In this document: one piece after another, positions 25,605 through 35,243 of the stretch
How the letters are laid out: the number at the start of each line of letters is the position of its first letter
Position numbering within the stretch: position 1 is the first letter of the stretch
Assembly: GCF_007680605.1 (NCBI RefSeq)
Contig: NZ_VEIO01000002.1
Coordinates: forward strand, 493,899-557,898
Direction of reading: 5' to 3'
Length of the DNA stretch: 64,000 nt
Origin: Paenibacillus xylanexedens
GTDB taxonomy: Bacteria > Bacillota > Bacilli > Paenibacillales > Paenibacillaceae
The notes under the pieces: model-generated
Told to the model about the DNA's origin: nothing
The model's input: the letters and a program-made list of their open reading frames with translations, nothing else
Database searches by the model: none
Translations under genes and position numbers: made by a program

Positions 25605-26108
25605 TTGAACTCAGAAGTAAACCAAGGTCAAGCTTCCAGTGGGAAGCTGACTCATTTTAATGAACAGGGACGAGCCCGGATGGTGGATATTTCGGGTAAG
25701 GATGTAACGGTTCGTACCGCTGTTGCTGTAACGAAAGTCACGATGAACCCGGAGACACTGGAAGCCATTCGCCAAGGCCGTATTGGGAAAGGCGATGTGC
25801 TCGCGGTTGCTCAGATTGCCGGTATCCAAGGGGCGAAAAAAACGTCGGATTGGATTCCGATGTGTCATCCGCTTGCACTGAATGGTGTGGATATTCGTTT
25901 TCATGATAACGGCGTGGACGAACTCCATATCGAAGCAACCGTCAAGACAGAAGGCAAAACAGGCGTTGAGATGGAGGCACTGACGGCGGCCTCGGCTGCG
26001 GCACTTACGGTCTATGACATGTGCAAGGCGATGCAAAAAGACATGATCATCGGCCCGACTATGTTGCAGTCCAAGAGCGGCGGTAAAAACGGTGATTTCA
26101 ACCGATAA
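25605..26108 (+). CDS. moaC: cyclic pyranopterin monophosphate synthase
   Basis: 167 residues. [27 protein letters not shown] at the start, the catalytic [12 protein letters not shown] motif and [25 protein letters not shown] are diagnostic. MoaC makes cPMP, the first pterin intermediate of molybdenum cofactor. TTG start at 25605 after AAAGGG; no in-frame ATG before residue 26. B. subtilis also has moaC at this place next to ydiF. Confidence 0.95.
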   Translation: MNSEVNQGQASSGKLTHFNEQGRARMVDISGKDVTVRTAVAVTKVTMNPETLEAIRQGRIGKGDVLAVAQIAGIQGAKKTSDWIPMCHPLALNGVDIRFHDNGVDELHIEATVKTEGKTGVEMEALTAASAAALTVYDMCKAMQKDMIIGPTMLQSKSGGKNGDFNR

Positions 26109-26145
26109 GGGATATTTATTTTCATAGAGGAGAAGGGTGATCTTT

Positions 26146-26631
26146 ATGGTGTGGAGAACAGCAATCCTGACAGCCAGTGACAAAGGGGCCCGTGGAGAAC
26201 GTGAGGATACAAGTGCGCAAGTGATACGGGAACTTGTAGAGGAAGAACTGGGTGGACAGATCGTGGAGTATCGGATCGTTCCGGATGAGCCTGATGAGAT
26301 TATTGCGGCATTAATCGAGATGACCGATTATTTTCACGCCGATCTCGTACTAACAACGGGTGGAACGGAGCTGGCCATTCGGGATATTACGCCTGAAGCG
26401 ACCAGACGAGTGATTGAACGTGAAGTTCCCGGCATGGCGGAAGCGATGAGATATAGTGTGATGAGCAAAAATCGCTCTGCGATGTTGTTCCGCGGGGTAT
26501 GCGGGATTCGCGGCCGCACATTGATTGTGAATCTGCCGGGTACGCCGAAGGGCGTGCACGAACATCTGGCAGCCATTATGGACCAGCTTCCGGAAGCGCT
26601 CCTGATGGTAACGGGCCAATTCAAGCAATAA
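26146..26631 (+). CDS. molybdopterin adenylyltransferase-like protein (MogA/MoaB family)
   Basis: 161 residues. ILTASDKGARGEREDTS at the start, LVLTTGGTELAIRDITPEAT and GIRGRTLIVNLPGTPKGVHEHL are family signatures. It adenylates or binds molybdopterin in Moco synthesis. ATG 26146 follows AGGAGAAGGG; an in-frame GTG at 26137 overlaps the SD. Sits 37 bp after moaC. In B. subtilis the redox repressor gene rex holds the corresponding place. Confidence 0.93.
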   Translation: MVWRTAILTASDKGARGEREDTSAQVIRELVEEELGGQIVEYRIVPDEPDEIIAALIEMTDYFHADLVLTTGGTELAIRDITPEATRRVIEREVPGMAEAMRYSVMSKNRSAMLFRGVCGIRGRTLIVNLPGTPKGVHEHLAAIMDQLPEALLMVTGQFKQ

Positions 26632-26782
26632 GGAAAATAAAGCACAGTTATAACATTTTACGGGTTATGTAAGTGGTTACATCTGTGGTATGATGGGCAT
26701 AAATCGAGATGCAGTTCAGACATCTGATGAACATGACTTAAGATTTGCGCATGTTGAACGCTTGAAACAAGGAGGAAGATCA

Positions 26783-27031
26783 ATGTTAAGTTCGATTGGA
26801 CCAACAGGATTTATTTTGCTGGCCGTGATTGCATTGCTGTTGTTTGGGCCTAACAAGTTGCCGGAATTGGGACGGGCTGTCGGGCGTACGTTCCGCGAGT
26901 TCAAGGAAGGCGCACGTGATATTATTTCGGACGATGATGCTTCCAGCCGCAAAGAGCAGGAGAAAACGAAACCGGTAGCAGCAGATACAACGGCCGCTGA
27001 GAAACCTGTGGATAAACGCCTGCCGGAATAA
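26783..27031 (+). CDS. tatA: twin-arginine translocase subunit TatA
   Basis: 82 residues. One N-terminal membrane helix (about 4-24), the hinge FGPNKLPELGRAVGRT and an amphipathic helix FREFKEGARD, then a charged tail. TatA forms the protein-conducting part of the Tat system in the cytoplasmic membrane. ATG 26783 follows AAGGAGGAAG; the frame to 26690 is leader. tatC follows 78 bp later with a hairpin between. Confidence 0.95.
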   Translation: MLSSIGPTGFILLAVIALLLFGPNKLPELGRAVGRTFREFKEGARDIISDDDASSRKEQEKTKPVAADTTAAEKPVDKRLPE

Positions 27032-27053
27032 GTTTCATGGCTATGAGAGAGAC

Positions 27054-27080
27054 CCCTTCCTGCCGGAAGGGTTTTGTATT
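27054..27080 (+). terminator. hairpin between tatA and tatC
   Basis: CCCTTCC (27054-27060) pairs with GGAAGGG (27065-27071), then TTTTGTATTTT. A partial terminator would give more TatA than TatC, which suits the known excess of TatA. Confidence 0.7.
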
Positions 27081-27109
27081 TTAAAGCTGGAATTCCAGGG
27101 GAGGCAGGC

Positions 27110-27892
27110 ATGACGCAGCAAAATGTTGAAATGACGCTTTCGGAACATCTAAGCGAGCTGCGCAAGCGGCTGATTTATGTATTGAGCATTTTTATTTTGG
27201 GGCTGATTGCAGGTTTTTTCGTGGCAGACCCGGTCTATCAGTATTTGACGAAGGCAGAGACGGCCAAGGGCTTCGTACTGCATGCGTTCTCGTTCTGGGA
27301 CGGTATCGGGATTTATATGAAGATTGCCGGGCTCTTTTCCATTATTATCACGTTGCCTTTTACGGTATATCAGATTTGGAAGTTTGTTAGTCCTGGTCTG
27401 CGGCCACAAGAACGTAAGGCATCTCTGAAGTATGTCCCTTATGTATTTCTACTGTTTCTGGTGGGTGTCGCTTTTTCGTATTATGTTGTTTTTCCAATGG
27501 CGCTTGCGTTCACAACAACGATTACGGAGAAAATGGGGCTTGTCGAGACGTACGGTATGAAACAATACTTCAGTTTCCTGTTTGGCATTGTATTGCCAGT
27601 GTCACTGCTGTTTGAGTTGCCACTGCTGATTATGTTCCTGACAGGGCTACGCATTCTGAATCCGATTCGTCTGCGTAAAATGCGCAAAATTTCTTATTTC
27701 GTGCTGATTTTTATTGCAGTGGTCATTACGCCGCCAGACTTCATATCTGATCTGCTTGTCATGATTCCGTTGTTGCTCTTGTACGAGATCAGTGTGTTTC
27801 TATCCGCCATTGTGTATCGCAAGCAACTTGCAGCCGATCAGGAGATTGAAGCGCGTTATGTGCGATCCGAGGACAATCAGCATGCAGGATAG
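27110..27892 (+). CDS. tatC: twin-arginine translocase subunit TatC
   Basis: 260 residues with six membrane helices. N-terminal MTLSEHLSELRKRL and the SPGLRPQERKA loop are the TatC signatures that bind the twin-arginine signal. Helices are at about 25-45, 75-95, 115-140, 155-180, 195-212 and 218-235. ATG 27110 follows GGGAGG. Works with TatA; a two-component TatAC system as in B. subtilis. A terminator follows. Confidence 0.95.
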   Translation: MTQQNVEMTLSEHLSELRKRLIYVLSIFILGLIAGFFVADPVYQYLTKAETAKGFVLHAFSFWDGIGIYMKIAGLFSIIITLPFTVYQIWKFVSPGLRPQERKASLKYVPYVFLLFLVGVAFSYYVVFPMALAFTTTITEKMGLVETYGMKQYFSFLFGIVLPVSLLFELPLLIMFLTGLRILNPIRLRKMRKISYFVLIFIAVVITPPDFISDLLVMIPLLLLYEISVFLSAIVYRKQLAADQEIEARYVRSEDNQHAG

Positions 27893-27980
27893 AGCAGTGA
27901 GAATTTTATGTATTTAGAGTGAGCATGTAACACCCTGCATCAAAAAAGTGAAGTGTGAGTGGAGGACGAATCTACTCGCC

Positions 27981-28027
27981 AGAAGACCCGGAGAAGACGA
28001 TTTGTCCTGTTCCGGGTCTTCTGTTTT
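27981..28027 (+). terminator. intrinsic terminator of the tat operon
   Basis: AGAAGACCCGG (27981-27991) pairs with CCGGGTCTTCT (28012-28022), then GTTTTTA. The following ~240 bp to the groES promoter shows only a small GAATGTAACATTC inverted repeat near 28150 and no credible gene. Confidence 0.88.
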
Positions 28028-28265
28028 TATTGGAAGATGAGAAGAGATCTGGACATGCAGGCATATTATGCGGGGCGATGGATACAATGGAAAAGGGGAT
28101 ACGGGGTGAAGTTTGCATCCAGGGCAACGAATCTCGTAAAATAGAAAGGCATGAATGTAACATTCATCCAGCTGTATCAGGCGTGATCTGGCTTTTGGAT
28201 ATAAGCGGTCAAGCTGTATGGATGTAAATTCAACGTAAATTCTCGCAAGAATTCATCAAAAAGAC

Positions 28266-28294
28266 TTGAAATCATGCTTCAAGTTGAGTATCAT
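28266..28294 (+). promoter_or_regulatory. sigma-A promoter of groES-groEL
   Basis: TTGAAA (28266-28271), 17-bp spacer, TATCAT (28289-28294), immediately upstream of the CIRCE element. Confidence 0.85.
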
Positions 28295-28305
28295 AAAGTT
28301 GGTTG

Positions 28306-28332
28306 TTAGCACTGAACACTGTCGAGTGCTAA
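28306..28332 (+). promoter_or_regulatory. CIRCE operator (HrcA binding site)
   Basis: TTAGCACTG-N9-GAGTGCTAA. It matches the CIRCE consensus except for one base at the inner edge of the left arm (G for C). It lies at the expected transcription start of groESL, so HrcA repression of this operon is expected. Confidence 0.95.
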
Positions 28333-28392
28333 TACATATGGCTGCAACCTACAAATGCAAGGCTATATAATTTTAAAAGGAGGCTATTTTTC

Positions 28393-28674
28393 ATGATCAG
28401 ACCTTTAGGTGAACGCGTATTGGTAGAACCACTGGAGCAAGAACAAACGACTTCTTTCGGGATCGTACTTCCGGACTCCGCCAAGGAAAAACCGCAAGAG
28501 GGTAAAATCATTGCAGTTGGTGCGGGTGCACTGAAAGACGGCGTACGTGTAGCTCTGGAAGTGAAAGAAGGAGATCGCGTTATTTTCTCCAAATATGCCG
28601 GTACAGAAATCAAATTCGAAGGTAAAGAATATTTGATTATGAAAGAGAGCGACATTCACGCGATTCTCGACTAA
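28393..28674 (+). CDS. groES: co-chaperonin GroES
   Basis: 93 residues. [19 protein letters not shown], the mobile loop region [17 protein letters not shown] and the ending [19 protein letters not shown] match GroES. It caps the GroEL ring. ATG 28393 follows AAAGGAGG. First gene of the HrcA-controlled operon. Confidence 0.98.
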   Translation: MIRPLGERVLVEPLEQEQTTSFGIVLPDSAKEKPQEGKIIAVGAGALKDGVRVALEVKEGDRVIFSKYAGTEIKFEGKEYLIMKESDIHAILD

Positions 28675-28748
28675 TTTCAAATTTTAATCGGTTAACCGAA
28701 CCATATAGCAGTATCATTTTACACAATATACTAGGGAGGTTTTCTTAA

Positions 28749-30380
<1,632 letters not shown>

Positions 30381-30390
30381 TGAACAGGGA

Positions 30391-30414
30391 AAACCCCTGT
30401 TACAGCAGGGGTTT
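30391..30414 (+). terminator. groEL downstream hairpin
   Basis: AAACCCCTG pairs perfectly with CAGGGGTTT around TTACAG. The T run normally expected is missing (GACCTATAAATA follows), possibly because the prophage junction lies just beyond. Confidence 0.7.
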
Positions 30415-30433
30415 GACCTATAAATATGATAAC

Positions 30434-30452
30434 TTGTTAACGAATTGTTAAC
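30434..30452. other. candidate attL region: repeated TTGTTAAC
   Basis: TTGTTAAC occurs twice with a 3-bp gap (30434-30441, 30445-30452), giving a near-palindrome in the 75-bp space between groEL and the integrase stop. Integrase binding or crossover sites are expected here. The exact core cannot be defined without attR. Confidence 0.4.
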
Positions 30453-30454
30453 AA

Positions 30455-31681
30455 TCAATCCATTTTTTTAGAGGCTTTCATAAGTTCGCTGAACTTTTGA
30501 GCAGCCTCTTTTCTTTTTGGTTTAGTTATGTGGAGGTATATACGTCTTGTGATCTCGTCGTTAGCATGTCCAAGCCTATGCATAATCTGTTCCAAAGTAG
30601 CCCCTGCTTCGGCAAGCAACGATGCATGTGTATGTCTTAAAGAGTGTGGTGTTAAGTTCGTATTTAGGTTGGCTAATTTTATTAGTCTAGCCATTCTAAG
30701 CCCTACCTTTTTGGGTATTTCAGGATAACCCGCAAATGCTCCGACTCTGGCGAAAACAAATCCCTCGTCGTGATATGAATTTGAACGTTTCTCCTTTTCT
30801 ATCTTATGGAGTTTAATTAGATTTTTGATCATATCCATGACTTCTTCATCAACATCAATCTCACGAAATGATGAAACTGTTTTAGGAGTCACAAGAGAAT
30901 ACTTCTTGTAATTATTTTCTGGGTTATAAAGAGTTTTCGTGATTCTTATTTTGTTTTCTTCGAAGTTTACATCAGTTTCTTTGAGAGCGCACAACTCCCC
31001 GACTCTTATTCCTGTATAAGCCAGTGTATTAAATGTCTCGTAATCATTCTCCAAACCATATTCTTTCACTGTTTCAAGAAATAATAGAAGTTCATCTCTT
31101 TCTAAATATTCCGGGAGGTCTGTGTTGTCTTCTAAATCTTTGACTGTTTTTGCTTTTTTCGGTACTTTCGCGTCTATTGTAGGATCTTTCTTTACTGCAC
31201 CAATTTTAACTCCATGTTTAAAAATCATACTAGCAGTAGCGTGTACGCCAGACATGGTGTTATCGGCCAACCCTTTTTTTATTGTATTTCCTTCACTATC
31301 AAACTGACCTTCCATTAGTGTGATCAATGAATCTTGATAATCATTATGTGTGATATCCATAGCTTTTTTCATTTTAAAGAACGGCAACAATAAATTCTTT
31401 TCAACATTTCTAATTCTTATAGTGCCTTCCTTTTTTGGTTTTCCCAGGCGTTTGTAGTTTATCAGCCAATCATTTGCTAATTCCTCAAAAGTCATTTTAT
31501 TTTCGGCAACATATTGACCTTTATTCATTTCAGAAATTAACTCTGCCGCAGCTAATTGGGCCTCTTTCTTTGTTTTAAAACCACCTTTGCTTTTCTGTTT
31601 CCTCTTCCCACTCAATGGGTCTATGCCTATGTCAATCATATAACTCCATGTGGAACCTCTTTTATAAAAGCTTCCTTTCAC
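30455..31681 (-). CDS. int: phage tyrosine recombinase (integrase)
   Basis: 408 residues. An N-terminal arm-binding segment (KGSFYKRGSTWSYMIDIG), SAM-like core-binding domain (about 65-165) and catalytic domain. Catalytic residues are visible: Arg in TGIRVGELCAL, HSLRHTHASLL (His-x-x-Arg), the HRLGHAND histidine and the final Tyr in RRIYLH. GTG at 31681 is preferred, with AAGGAGAG seven nt upstream; the frame runs back to 31735 into the repressor gene. It integrates and excises the prophage at the groEL-proximal site. Confidence 0.95.
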   Translation of the reverse strand: MKGSFYKRGSTWSYMIDIGIDPLSGKRKQKSKGGFKTKKEAQLAAAELISEMNKGQYVAENKMTFEELANDWLINYKRLGKPKKEGTIRIRNVEKNLLLPFFKMKKAMDITHNDYQDSLITLMEGQFDSEGNTIKKGLADNTMSGVHATASMIFKHGVKIGAVKKDPTIDAKVPKKAKTVKDLEDNTDLPEYLERDELLLFLETVKEYGLENDYETFNTLAYTGIRVGELCALKETDVNFEENKIRITKTLYNPENNYKKYSLVTPKTVSSFREIDVDEEVMDMIKNLIKLHKIEKEKRSNSYHDEGFVFARVGAFAGYPEIPKKVGLRMARLIKLANLNTNLTPHSLRHTHASLLAEAGATLEQIMHRLGHANDEITRRIYLHITKPKRKEAAQKFSELMKASKKMD

Positions 31682-31695
31682 ATCTAAACTCTCCT

Positions 31696-32628
31696 TTAAA
31701 TTTCTGGTTTGTAATGACCTGCGTAAACTCCACAAATTGTTACTTCATTAGGCATCACCTCCACAGACTGGTAAGAAGTATTTTCTGGACTCAAGGTTAT
31801 TTTCGGGGATCCCTCAGACCATTTCATACGTTTGAGACTACCTTCTTCTCCGTTAACAAGAGCAGCCACTATTTGACCATTAAATTCAGCCCAACTTCCT
31901 CTACGAAGGAAAACAATATCACCATCATCTATCCCAGCCCCAATCATAGAATCACCTTTGACTCTGAGAGCGTAATCAGGCTGCTGGGATTTCAGAAATG
32001 GATAGTTCACATATTCTTCAATAGCCTCAATTGGAATCAAGCCATTACCTGCACAAATTGTCCCTACAAGCGGGATGGGTTTCATACTCTTCATCATGGA
32101 AAAGTATTGACCGAGTTTAGGAGAGAACTTATTCACTAAAGAATTTAAAGTCTCAATAATCTCATGTTTTTGATCAACATCAAAATCATTTTGAAGGTAT
32201 GCGGATTTCAACTCATCTAACTTAGCATTCTTGTAAAGATCTACTGAATCCTCGTTAACAAACAGCGCAACTATTTGATTATGGATATCATTATCAACCT
32301 GTTTATATAAAAATGCTGTATTAAGCAAATCAAATATTTTATTGTCTAATTCCTCATTTTCATTCAATAGATCTTTCATATACATTTCGTGTTCTGCACT
32401 AAGACCATCTAAGTAACCAGCTGCTTTCATCAATTCACCATATGTAATGTTGTTTAAGTGTTTAGATATTTTCATCAAAGTTTCTGGAGATGGATCTTGG
32501 GTGTTTTTTTCAATTCTGCTAAGTGTCGCAGGGGAGACACCAGACACTATAGATAGATCTTTCATTGTTTTGAACCCATTCTTTATACGTGCTTCTTTTA
32601 TTAAATCACCTATTTTAATTTCGCTCAT
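31696..32628 (-). CDS. LexA/CI-like phage repressor with S24 autopeptidase domain
   Basis: 310 residues. N-terminal XRE-type HTH (about 8-65, MKDLSIVSGVSPATLSRIEKNTQDPSPETL), a helical middle, and a C-terminal S24 domain. The Ala-Gly cleavage site is in TICAGNG, the nucleophile in VKGDSMIGAGI, and the general-base lysine likely in GSLKRM. Expected to maintain lysogeny and be cleaved with RecA after DNA damage. It is transcribed leftward from a promoter overlapping operator 1. Confidence 0.93.
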   Translation of the reverse strand: MSEIKIGDLIKEARIKNGFKTMKDLSIVSGVSPATLSRIEKNTQDPSPETLMKISKHLNNITYGELMKAAGYLDGLSAEHEMYMKDLLNENEELDNKIFDLLNTAFLYKQVDNDIHNQIVALFVNEDSVDLYKNAKLDELKSAYLQNDFDVDQKHEIIETLNSLVNKFSPKLGQYFSMMKSMKPIPLVGTICAGNGLIPIEAIEEYVNYPFLKSQQPDYALRVKGDSMIGAGIDDGDIVFLRRGSWAEFNGQIVAALVNGEEGSLKRMKWSEGSPKITLSPENTSYQSVEVMPNEVTICGVYAGHYKPEI

Positions 32629-32667
32629 CGACTCTCAAAAATCTCCCTTCATCTAATGCTTGAATTT

Positions 32668-32696
32668 ATGATAACACAATTATTGCGTGTACGCAA
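32668..32696 (-). promoter_or_regulatory. leftward repressor promoter
   Basis: On the minus strand TTGCGT (plus 32691-32696), 17-bp spacer, TATCAT (plus 32668-32673). The -35 hexamer lies inside operator 1, so occupation of that site should control the repressor's own transcription. Confidence 0.75.
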
Positions 32697-32792
32697 TTAT
32701 TTTTGATTTTCGTATTGCGTGCATGAAATTGCTGTAATATAATCAAATTGCGAGGACGAAATCACCTGAAAAATTAATTGCAATCACGCAAC
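32682..32792. promoter_or_regulatory. four lysogeny operators
   Basis: Four 16-bp sites of the form ATTGCGT-N2-ACGCAAT. O1 32682-32697 has perfect arms. O2 32714-32729, O3 32747-32762 and O4 32777-32792 are imperfect (arms ATTGCGT/ATGAAAT, ATTGCGA/ACGAAAT and ATTGCAA/ACGCAAC). Start-to-start spacings are 32, 33 and 30 bp, close to three helical turns. They cover both divergent promoters and are the expected repressor/Cro binding sites. Confidence 0.85.
32715..32743 (+). promoter_or_regulatory. rightward early promoter (PR)
   Basis: TTGCGT (32715-32720), 17-bp spacer, TATAAT (32738-32743). The -35 lies in operator 2 and the -10 between operators 2 and 3. Confidence 0.8.
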
Positions 32793-32810
32793 TAGAGGGG
32801 AGGTGATCGC

Positions 32811-33095
32811 ATGAAAAAGTTCGTCGTTCGCTTGAGAGTGAAAGAACTCATGAAAGCACAGATCGACAAAGACATAGCTTCAGATAAGGAATTAGCAGAC
32901 TTGCTGAATGTTAACGTTACTCAGATCTGGAGAATAAAGCTGCCTGTAGAAGACCCTCGAAACAATGTTCCTGGTAATCAGTTCATTGCTGGTGTTATGG
33001 AGATTTTTGGCGGAAGGTTTGATGATTATTTTTACATCGAAGAAGTTGATGATCCACGTAAGACAAAGCAAAAGCAAGAAAAAGTAACTGTGTGA
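32811..33095 (+). CDS. Cro-like HTH protein
   Basis: 94 residues. The helix-turn-helix is at about 22-45 (DKDIASDKELADLLNVNVTQIWRIK). It is the first rightward gene from the divergent operator region and probably plays the Cro role against the repressor (inference from position). ATG 32811 has GGGGAGGTG upstream. The tail is lysine-rich. Confidence 0.8.
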   Translation: MKKFVVRLRVKELMKAQIDKDIASDKELADLLNVNVTQIWRIKLPVEDPRNNVPGNQFIAGVMEIFGGRFDDYFYIEEVDDPRKTKQKQEKVTV

Positions 33096-33109
33096 GCGAG
33101 GTGGTTGAA

Positions 33110-33331
33110 ATGTCAAAAACGAGAATTTACTCGTGGGATCAGTTGCCGGATGTGTTAACAGCTCAAGATATCGCGGACATTTTTGTTTTATCCAGAAAAA
33201 GGGTGTATGAGCTTATGCAAATTCACCCTGATCACGGGGGCATCCCTAACTATCTTGTTGGATCATCAAAAAGAGTTGATAAGCCAGATTTATTGTGTTG
33301 GAAAGAACGGTTGAAGGAGGCAAACAGATGA
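33110..33331 (+). CDS. excisionase-like MerR/HTH_17 protein
   Basis: 73 residues. VLTAQDIADIFVLSRKRVYELMQ is the start of a winged-helix DNA-binding domain of the excisionase/HTH_17 type, followed by the wing RVDKPDLLCWKERL. ATG 33110 follows GCGAGGTGG; the frame is open back to 33092. It may help excision or regulate early genes. Overlaps the antirepressor start by 4 bp. Confidence 0.78.
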   Translation: MSKTRIYSWDQLPDVLTAQDIADIFVLSRKRVYELMQIHPDHGGIPNYLVGSSKRVDKPDLLCWKERLKEANR

Positions 33332-34086
33332 ATGAGATCATGCCATTTTTTTATGGGGCTTCGCAAGTGAGAACAGTGACTATCGATGATGAACCATGGT
33401 TTGTCGCAAAAGATGTTTGCGCCGTACTAGAAATTGATTCCTCACAAACTCGTCGACTTGATGAGGATGAAAAGGGGTTGCATTCAATACAGACCCCCGG
33501 AGGAGTGCAGAACATTCAAGTTGTTAACGAACACGGTCTTTATTCTTTAATCTTTGGAAGCCGCAAACCAGAAGCTAAAAATTTCAGACGGTGGATCAAT
33601 CACGACGTAATCCCATCAATTCGCAAAACAGGAAGCTACGGTACAGACATAGACCTTTCTAAACTAAGCCCTGAACTACAAATGTTCAAAGCGACATTCG
33701 ATGCTGTAGCAAAAGCTCAACTCGAAGCAACTGAAGCTAAACAGCAAATCGCTGAGGTTCAGAACAAAGTAACAACCATCCAAGAAACTATCTTACAACG
33801 TGACGACAACTGGAGAGCCAAAATTACAGGCATGCTTAACGGAGCTGCGCAAAAGTTTGGCGGTCACCAGGAGATACGCAAGGAAAGCTACTCAAGGCTA
33901 GAAGAACGCGCTCATTGCAAACTGAATATTCGTTTGGCTAACTTGAAAGAACGTCTCGAAGAGAGCGGAGCAACCAAGACCAAGGTGGATAAAGCAAACC
34001 GGTTAGACGTCATCGAATCAGATCCGAAGCTGAAAGAGATTTACTCGATCATTGTCAAAGAGTTGTCCATCGGATCACTGATTTAG
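33328..34086 (+). CDS. phage antirepressor (Bro-N domain)
   Basis: 252 residues. The N-terminal Bro-N domain (about 1-105) shows VRTVTIDDEPWFVAKDVCAVLEI and GLYSLIFGSRKPEAKNFRRWI, then a coiled coil (about 125-165) and a C-terminal region KAKITG-type with RLEERAHCKLNIRL. Such proteins antagonise the repressor or regulate phage development. ATG 33328 follows GAAGGAGG; the frame back to 33295 lies inside the previous gene. Confidence 0.88.
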   Translation: MNEIMPFFYGASQVRTVTIDDEPWFVAKDVCAVLEIDSSQTRRLDEDEKGLHSIQTPGGVQNIQVVNEHGLYSLIFGSRKPEAKNFRRWINHDVIPSIRKTGSYGTDIDLSKLSPELQMFKATFDAVAKAQLEATEAKQQIAEVQNKVTTIQETILQRDDNWRAKITGMLNGAAQKFGGHQEIRKESYSRLEERAHCKLNIRLANLKERLEESGATKTKVDKANRLDVIESDPKLKEIYSIIVKELSIGSLI

Positions 34087-34166
34087 CTGTGTAACTTCGT
34101 TCATATGATTATCAATACGTTGTTACCAGATTCTAAGTTTCAAAATTAATTTACAGGAGGTTCACT

Positions 34167-34328
34167 ATGCCAACACCTACAGAATCATTAACCGCTGCAT
34201 TTTATAACTGCAAGGAACGTAACTGCTCAAAAGAACAACTGGAAGGCTTCCTGGATCGAGCTAGAACTCAGTTTGCTTGTAATGAAGGTATGCAGTCTAT
34301 TATTGCACATTTGCAAGATCAAATTTGA
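34167..34328 (+). CDS. small hypothetical phage protein
   Basis: 53 residues, MPTPTESLTAAFYNCKERNC..., with AGGAGG seven nt upstream of ATG 34167. Three cysteines, mostly helical. It ends just before the SD of the next gene. No family recognised. Confidence 0.65.
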   Translation: MPTPTESLTAAFYNCKERNCSKEQLEGFLDRARTQFACNEGMQSIIAHLQDQI

Positions 34329-34341
34329 GAGGGTGATAGCT

Positions 34342-34608
34342 GTGAAATATGAATTCAAAGGTATTGTACGTGGCACATTCAGCCAGTATCAAACATTTGG
34401 TTGTGTTGAAAATCCAGTAGTTGTTCTCTCTTCAAACGATCTGCATGAAATGCTTGATGGCCTTGCACTGGATGAATTCGTTTTTGTTCTTAAAACAAAT
34501 GGTCGGCGCATTAAGGACCCGGTTCGCTATATCAACCGCTTGGGCTTGAACTTCCGTAATTACACACGGGAAGGAGCTAACGAATATGAACAAACTTCTG
34601 TTGCTTAA
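34342..34608 (+). CDS. small hypothetical phage protein
   Basis: 88 residues from GTG 34342 (MKYEFKGIVRGTFSQYQ...), preceded by GAGAGGGTG. The open frame reaches back to 34273 across the previous gene and is not used. It overlaps the start of the next small gene by about 20 bp. No family recognised. Confidence 0.6.
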   Translation: MKYEFKGIVRGTFSQYQTFGCVENPVVVLSSNDLHEMLDGLALDEFVFVLKTNGRRIKDPVRYINRLGLNFRNYTREGANEYEQTSVA

Positions 34609-34735
34609 CATCACTGGATTTTTCAAACAGCTTGAGGAACGCATGATTGCTGATTGTCGGCCTAACATCGCTGCACATGCCAAACGGCAATACGAGAAGT
34701 ACAACCGGCAGCTGGAGGCGTTGCGCGAATGCTGA
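34586..34735 (+). CDS. small hypothetical phage protein
   Basis: 49 residues (MNKLLLLNITGFFKQLEER...), ATG 34586 after GGAAGGAG. Charged and helical C-terminus (KRQYEKYNRQLEALREC). Overlaps both neighbours, as is usual in compact phage early regions. Confidence 0.55.
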   Translation: MNKLLLLNITGFFKQLEERMIADCRPNIAAHAKRQYEKYNRQLEALREC

Positions 34736-34827
34736 TACCAACTTGGTTTTGGATTGTTTGGACGCTGTCAATGGTTGTTACAACAAAAATGGCGCTGCAA
34801 GGAAGTGAAGACGATGGACAGATTTGA
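34729..34827 (+). CDS. small membrane peptide
   Basis: 32 residues (MLIPTWFWIVWTLSMVVTTK...). A tryptophan-rich single membrane helix covers residues 2-18, followed by a short acidic tail. The SD GGAGG lies inside the preceding gene. Could be a small early membrane protein; confidence is limited by length. Confidence 0.45.
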   Translation: MLIPTWFWIVWTLSMVVTTKMALQGSEDDGQI

Positions 34828-34996
34828 GCAAGGTTTACCGGATCCGCAGCATGCTGAAGTGGTCGATGATTGCTTAGGGTGCGGCGGCGAGATTTACCGG
34901 GGTCAAGAGGTTGTGAAGTACGGTGATGGATTGTGTTGCAACTTCCGGTGTTTAGGCTTGGCAATGAATGCAGAAAAAACTACGGCAGGTGAATGA
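34814..34996 (+). CDS. small zinc-ribbon-like phage protein
   Basis: 60 residues. CLGCGGEIYRGQEVV and LCCNFRCLG provide two Cys pairs in a short treble-clef-like arrangement, a type common in Bacillales prophage early regions. ATG 34814 has AAGGAAGTG upstream. Confidence 0.65.
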   Translation: MDRFEQGLPDPQHAEVVDDCLGCGGEIYRGQEVVKYGDGLCCNFRCLGLAMNAEKTTAGE

Positions 34997-34997
34997 C

Positions 34998-35243
34998 ATG
35001 CAGATTCGCATCAAAGCAAGCGACAATTTCGAGGATCGTTTCGCACTCAGTTTATCAGGCGGTCAGTACAAAGATAGTCCTTATCCTATGTTCGTATTTC
35101 AAAACGAGTTACAACGCAATCGTTACGATCAGATCAGACGACAACGGAGGGAGGAAAACGGAGATGGAACAACTGTTAAAGGTAATCCAGATGCTCGAAA
35201 AGCTTCAAGAAAATACAGACATTCAGGGGAATTCCGCATCTAA
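34998..35243 (+). CDS. small hypothetical phage protein
   Basis: 81 residues from ATG 34998 (MQIRIKASDNFEDRF...), SD GCAGGTG. The last ~25 residues overlap the next gene in another frame and look unstructured and basic, so the real function is likely in the first 55 residues. Confidence 0.5.
   Translation: MQIRIKASDNFEDRFALSLSGGQYKDSPYPMFVFQNELQRNRYDQIRRQRREENGDGTTVKGNPDARKASRKYRHSGEFRI

Noticed and set aside
27955..28227. Possible 90-residue gene between tatC and groES
   Set aside because: It runs through the tat terminator hairpin, has no family pattern and covers probable leader DNA.
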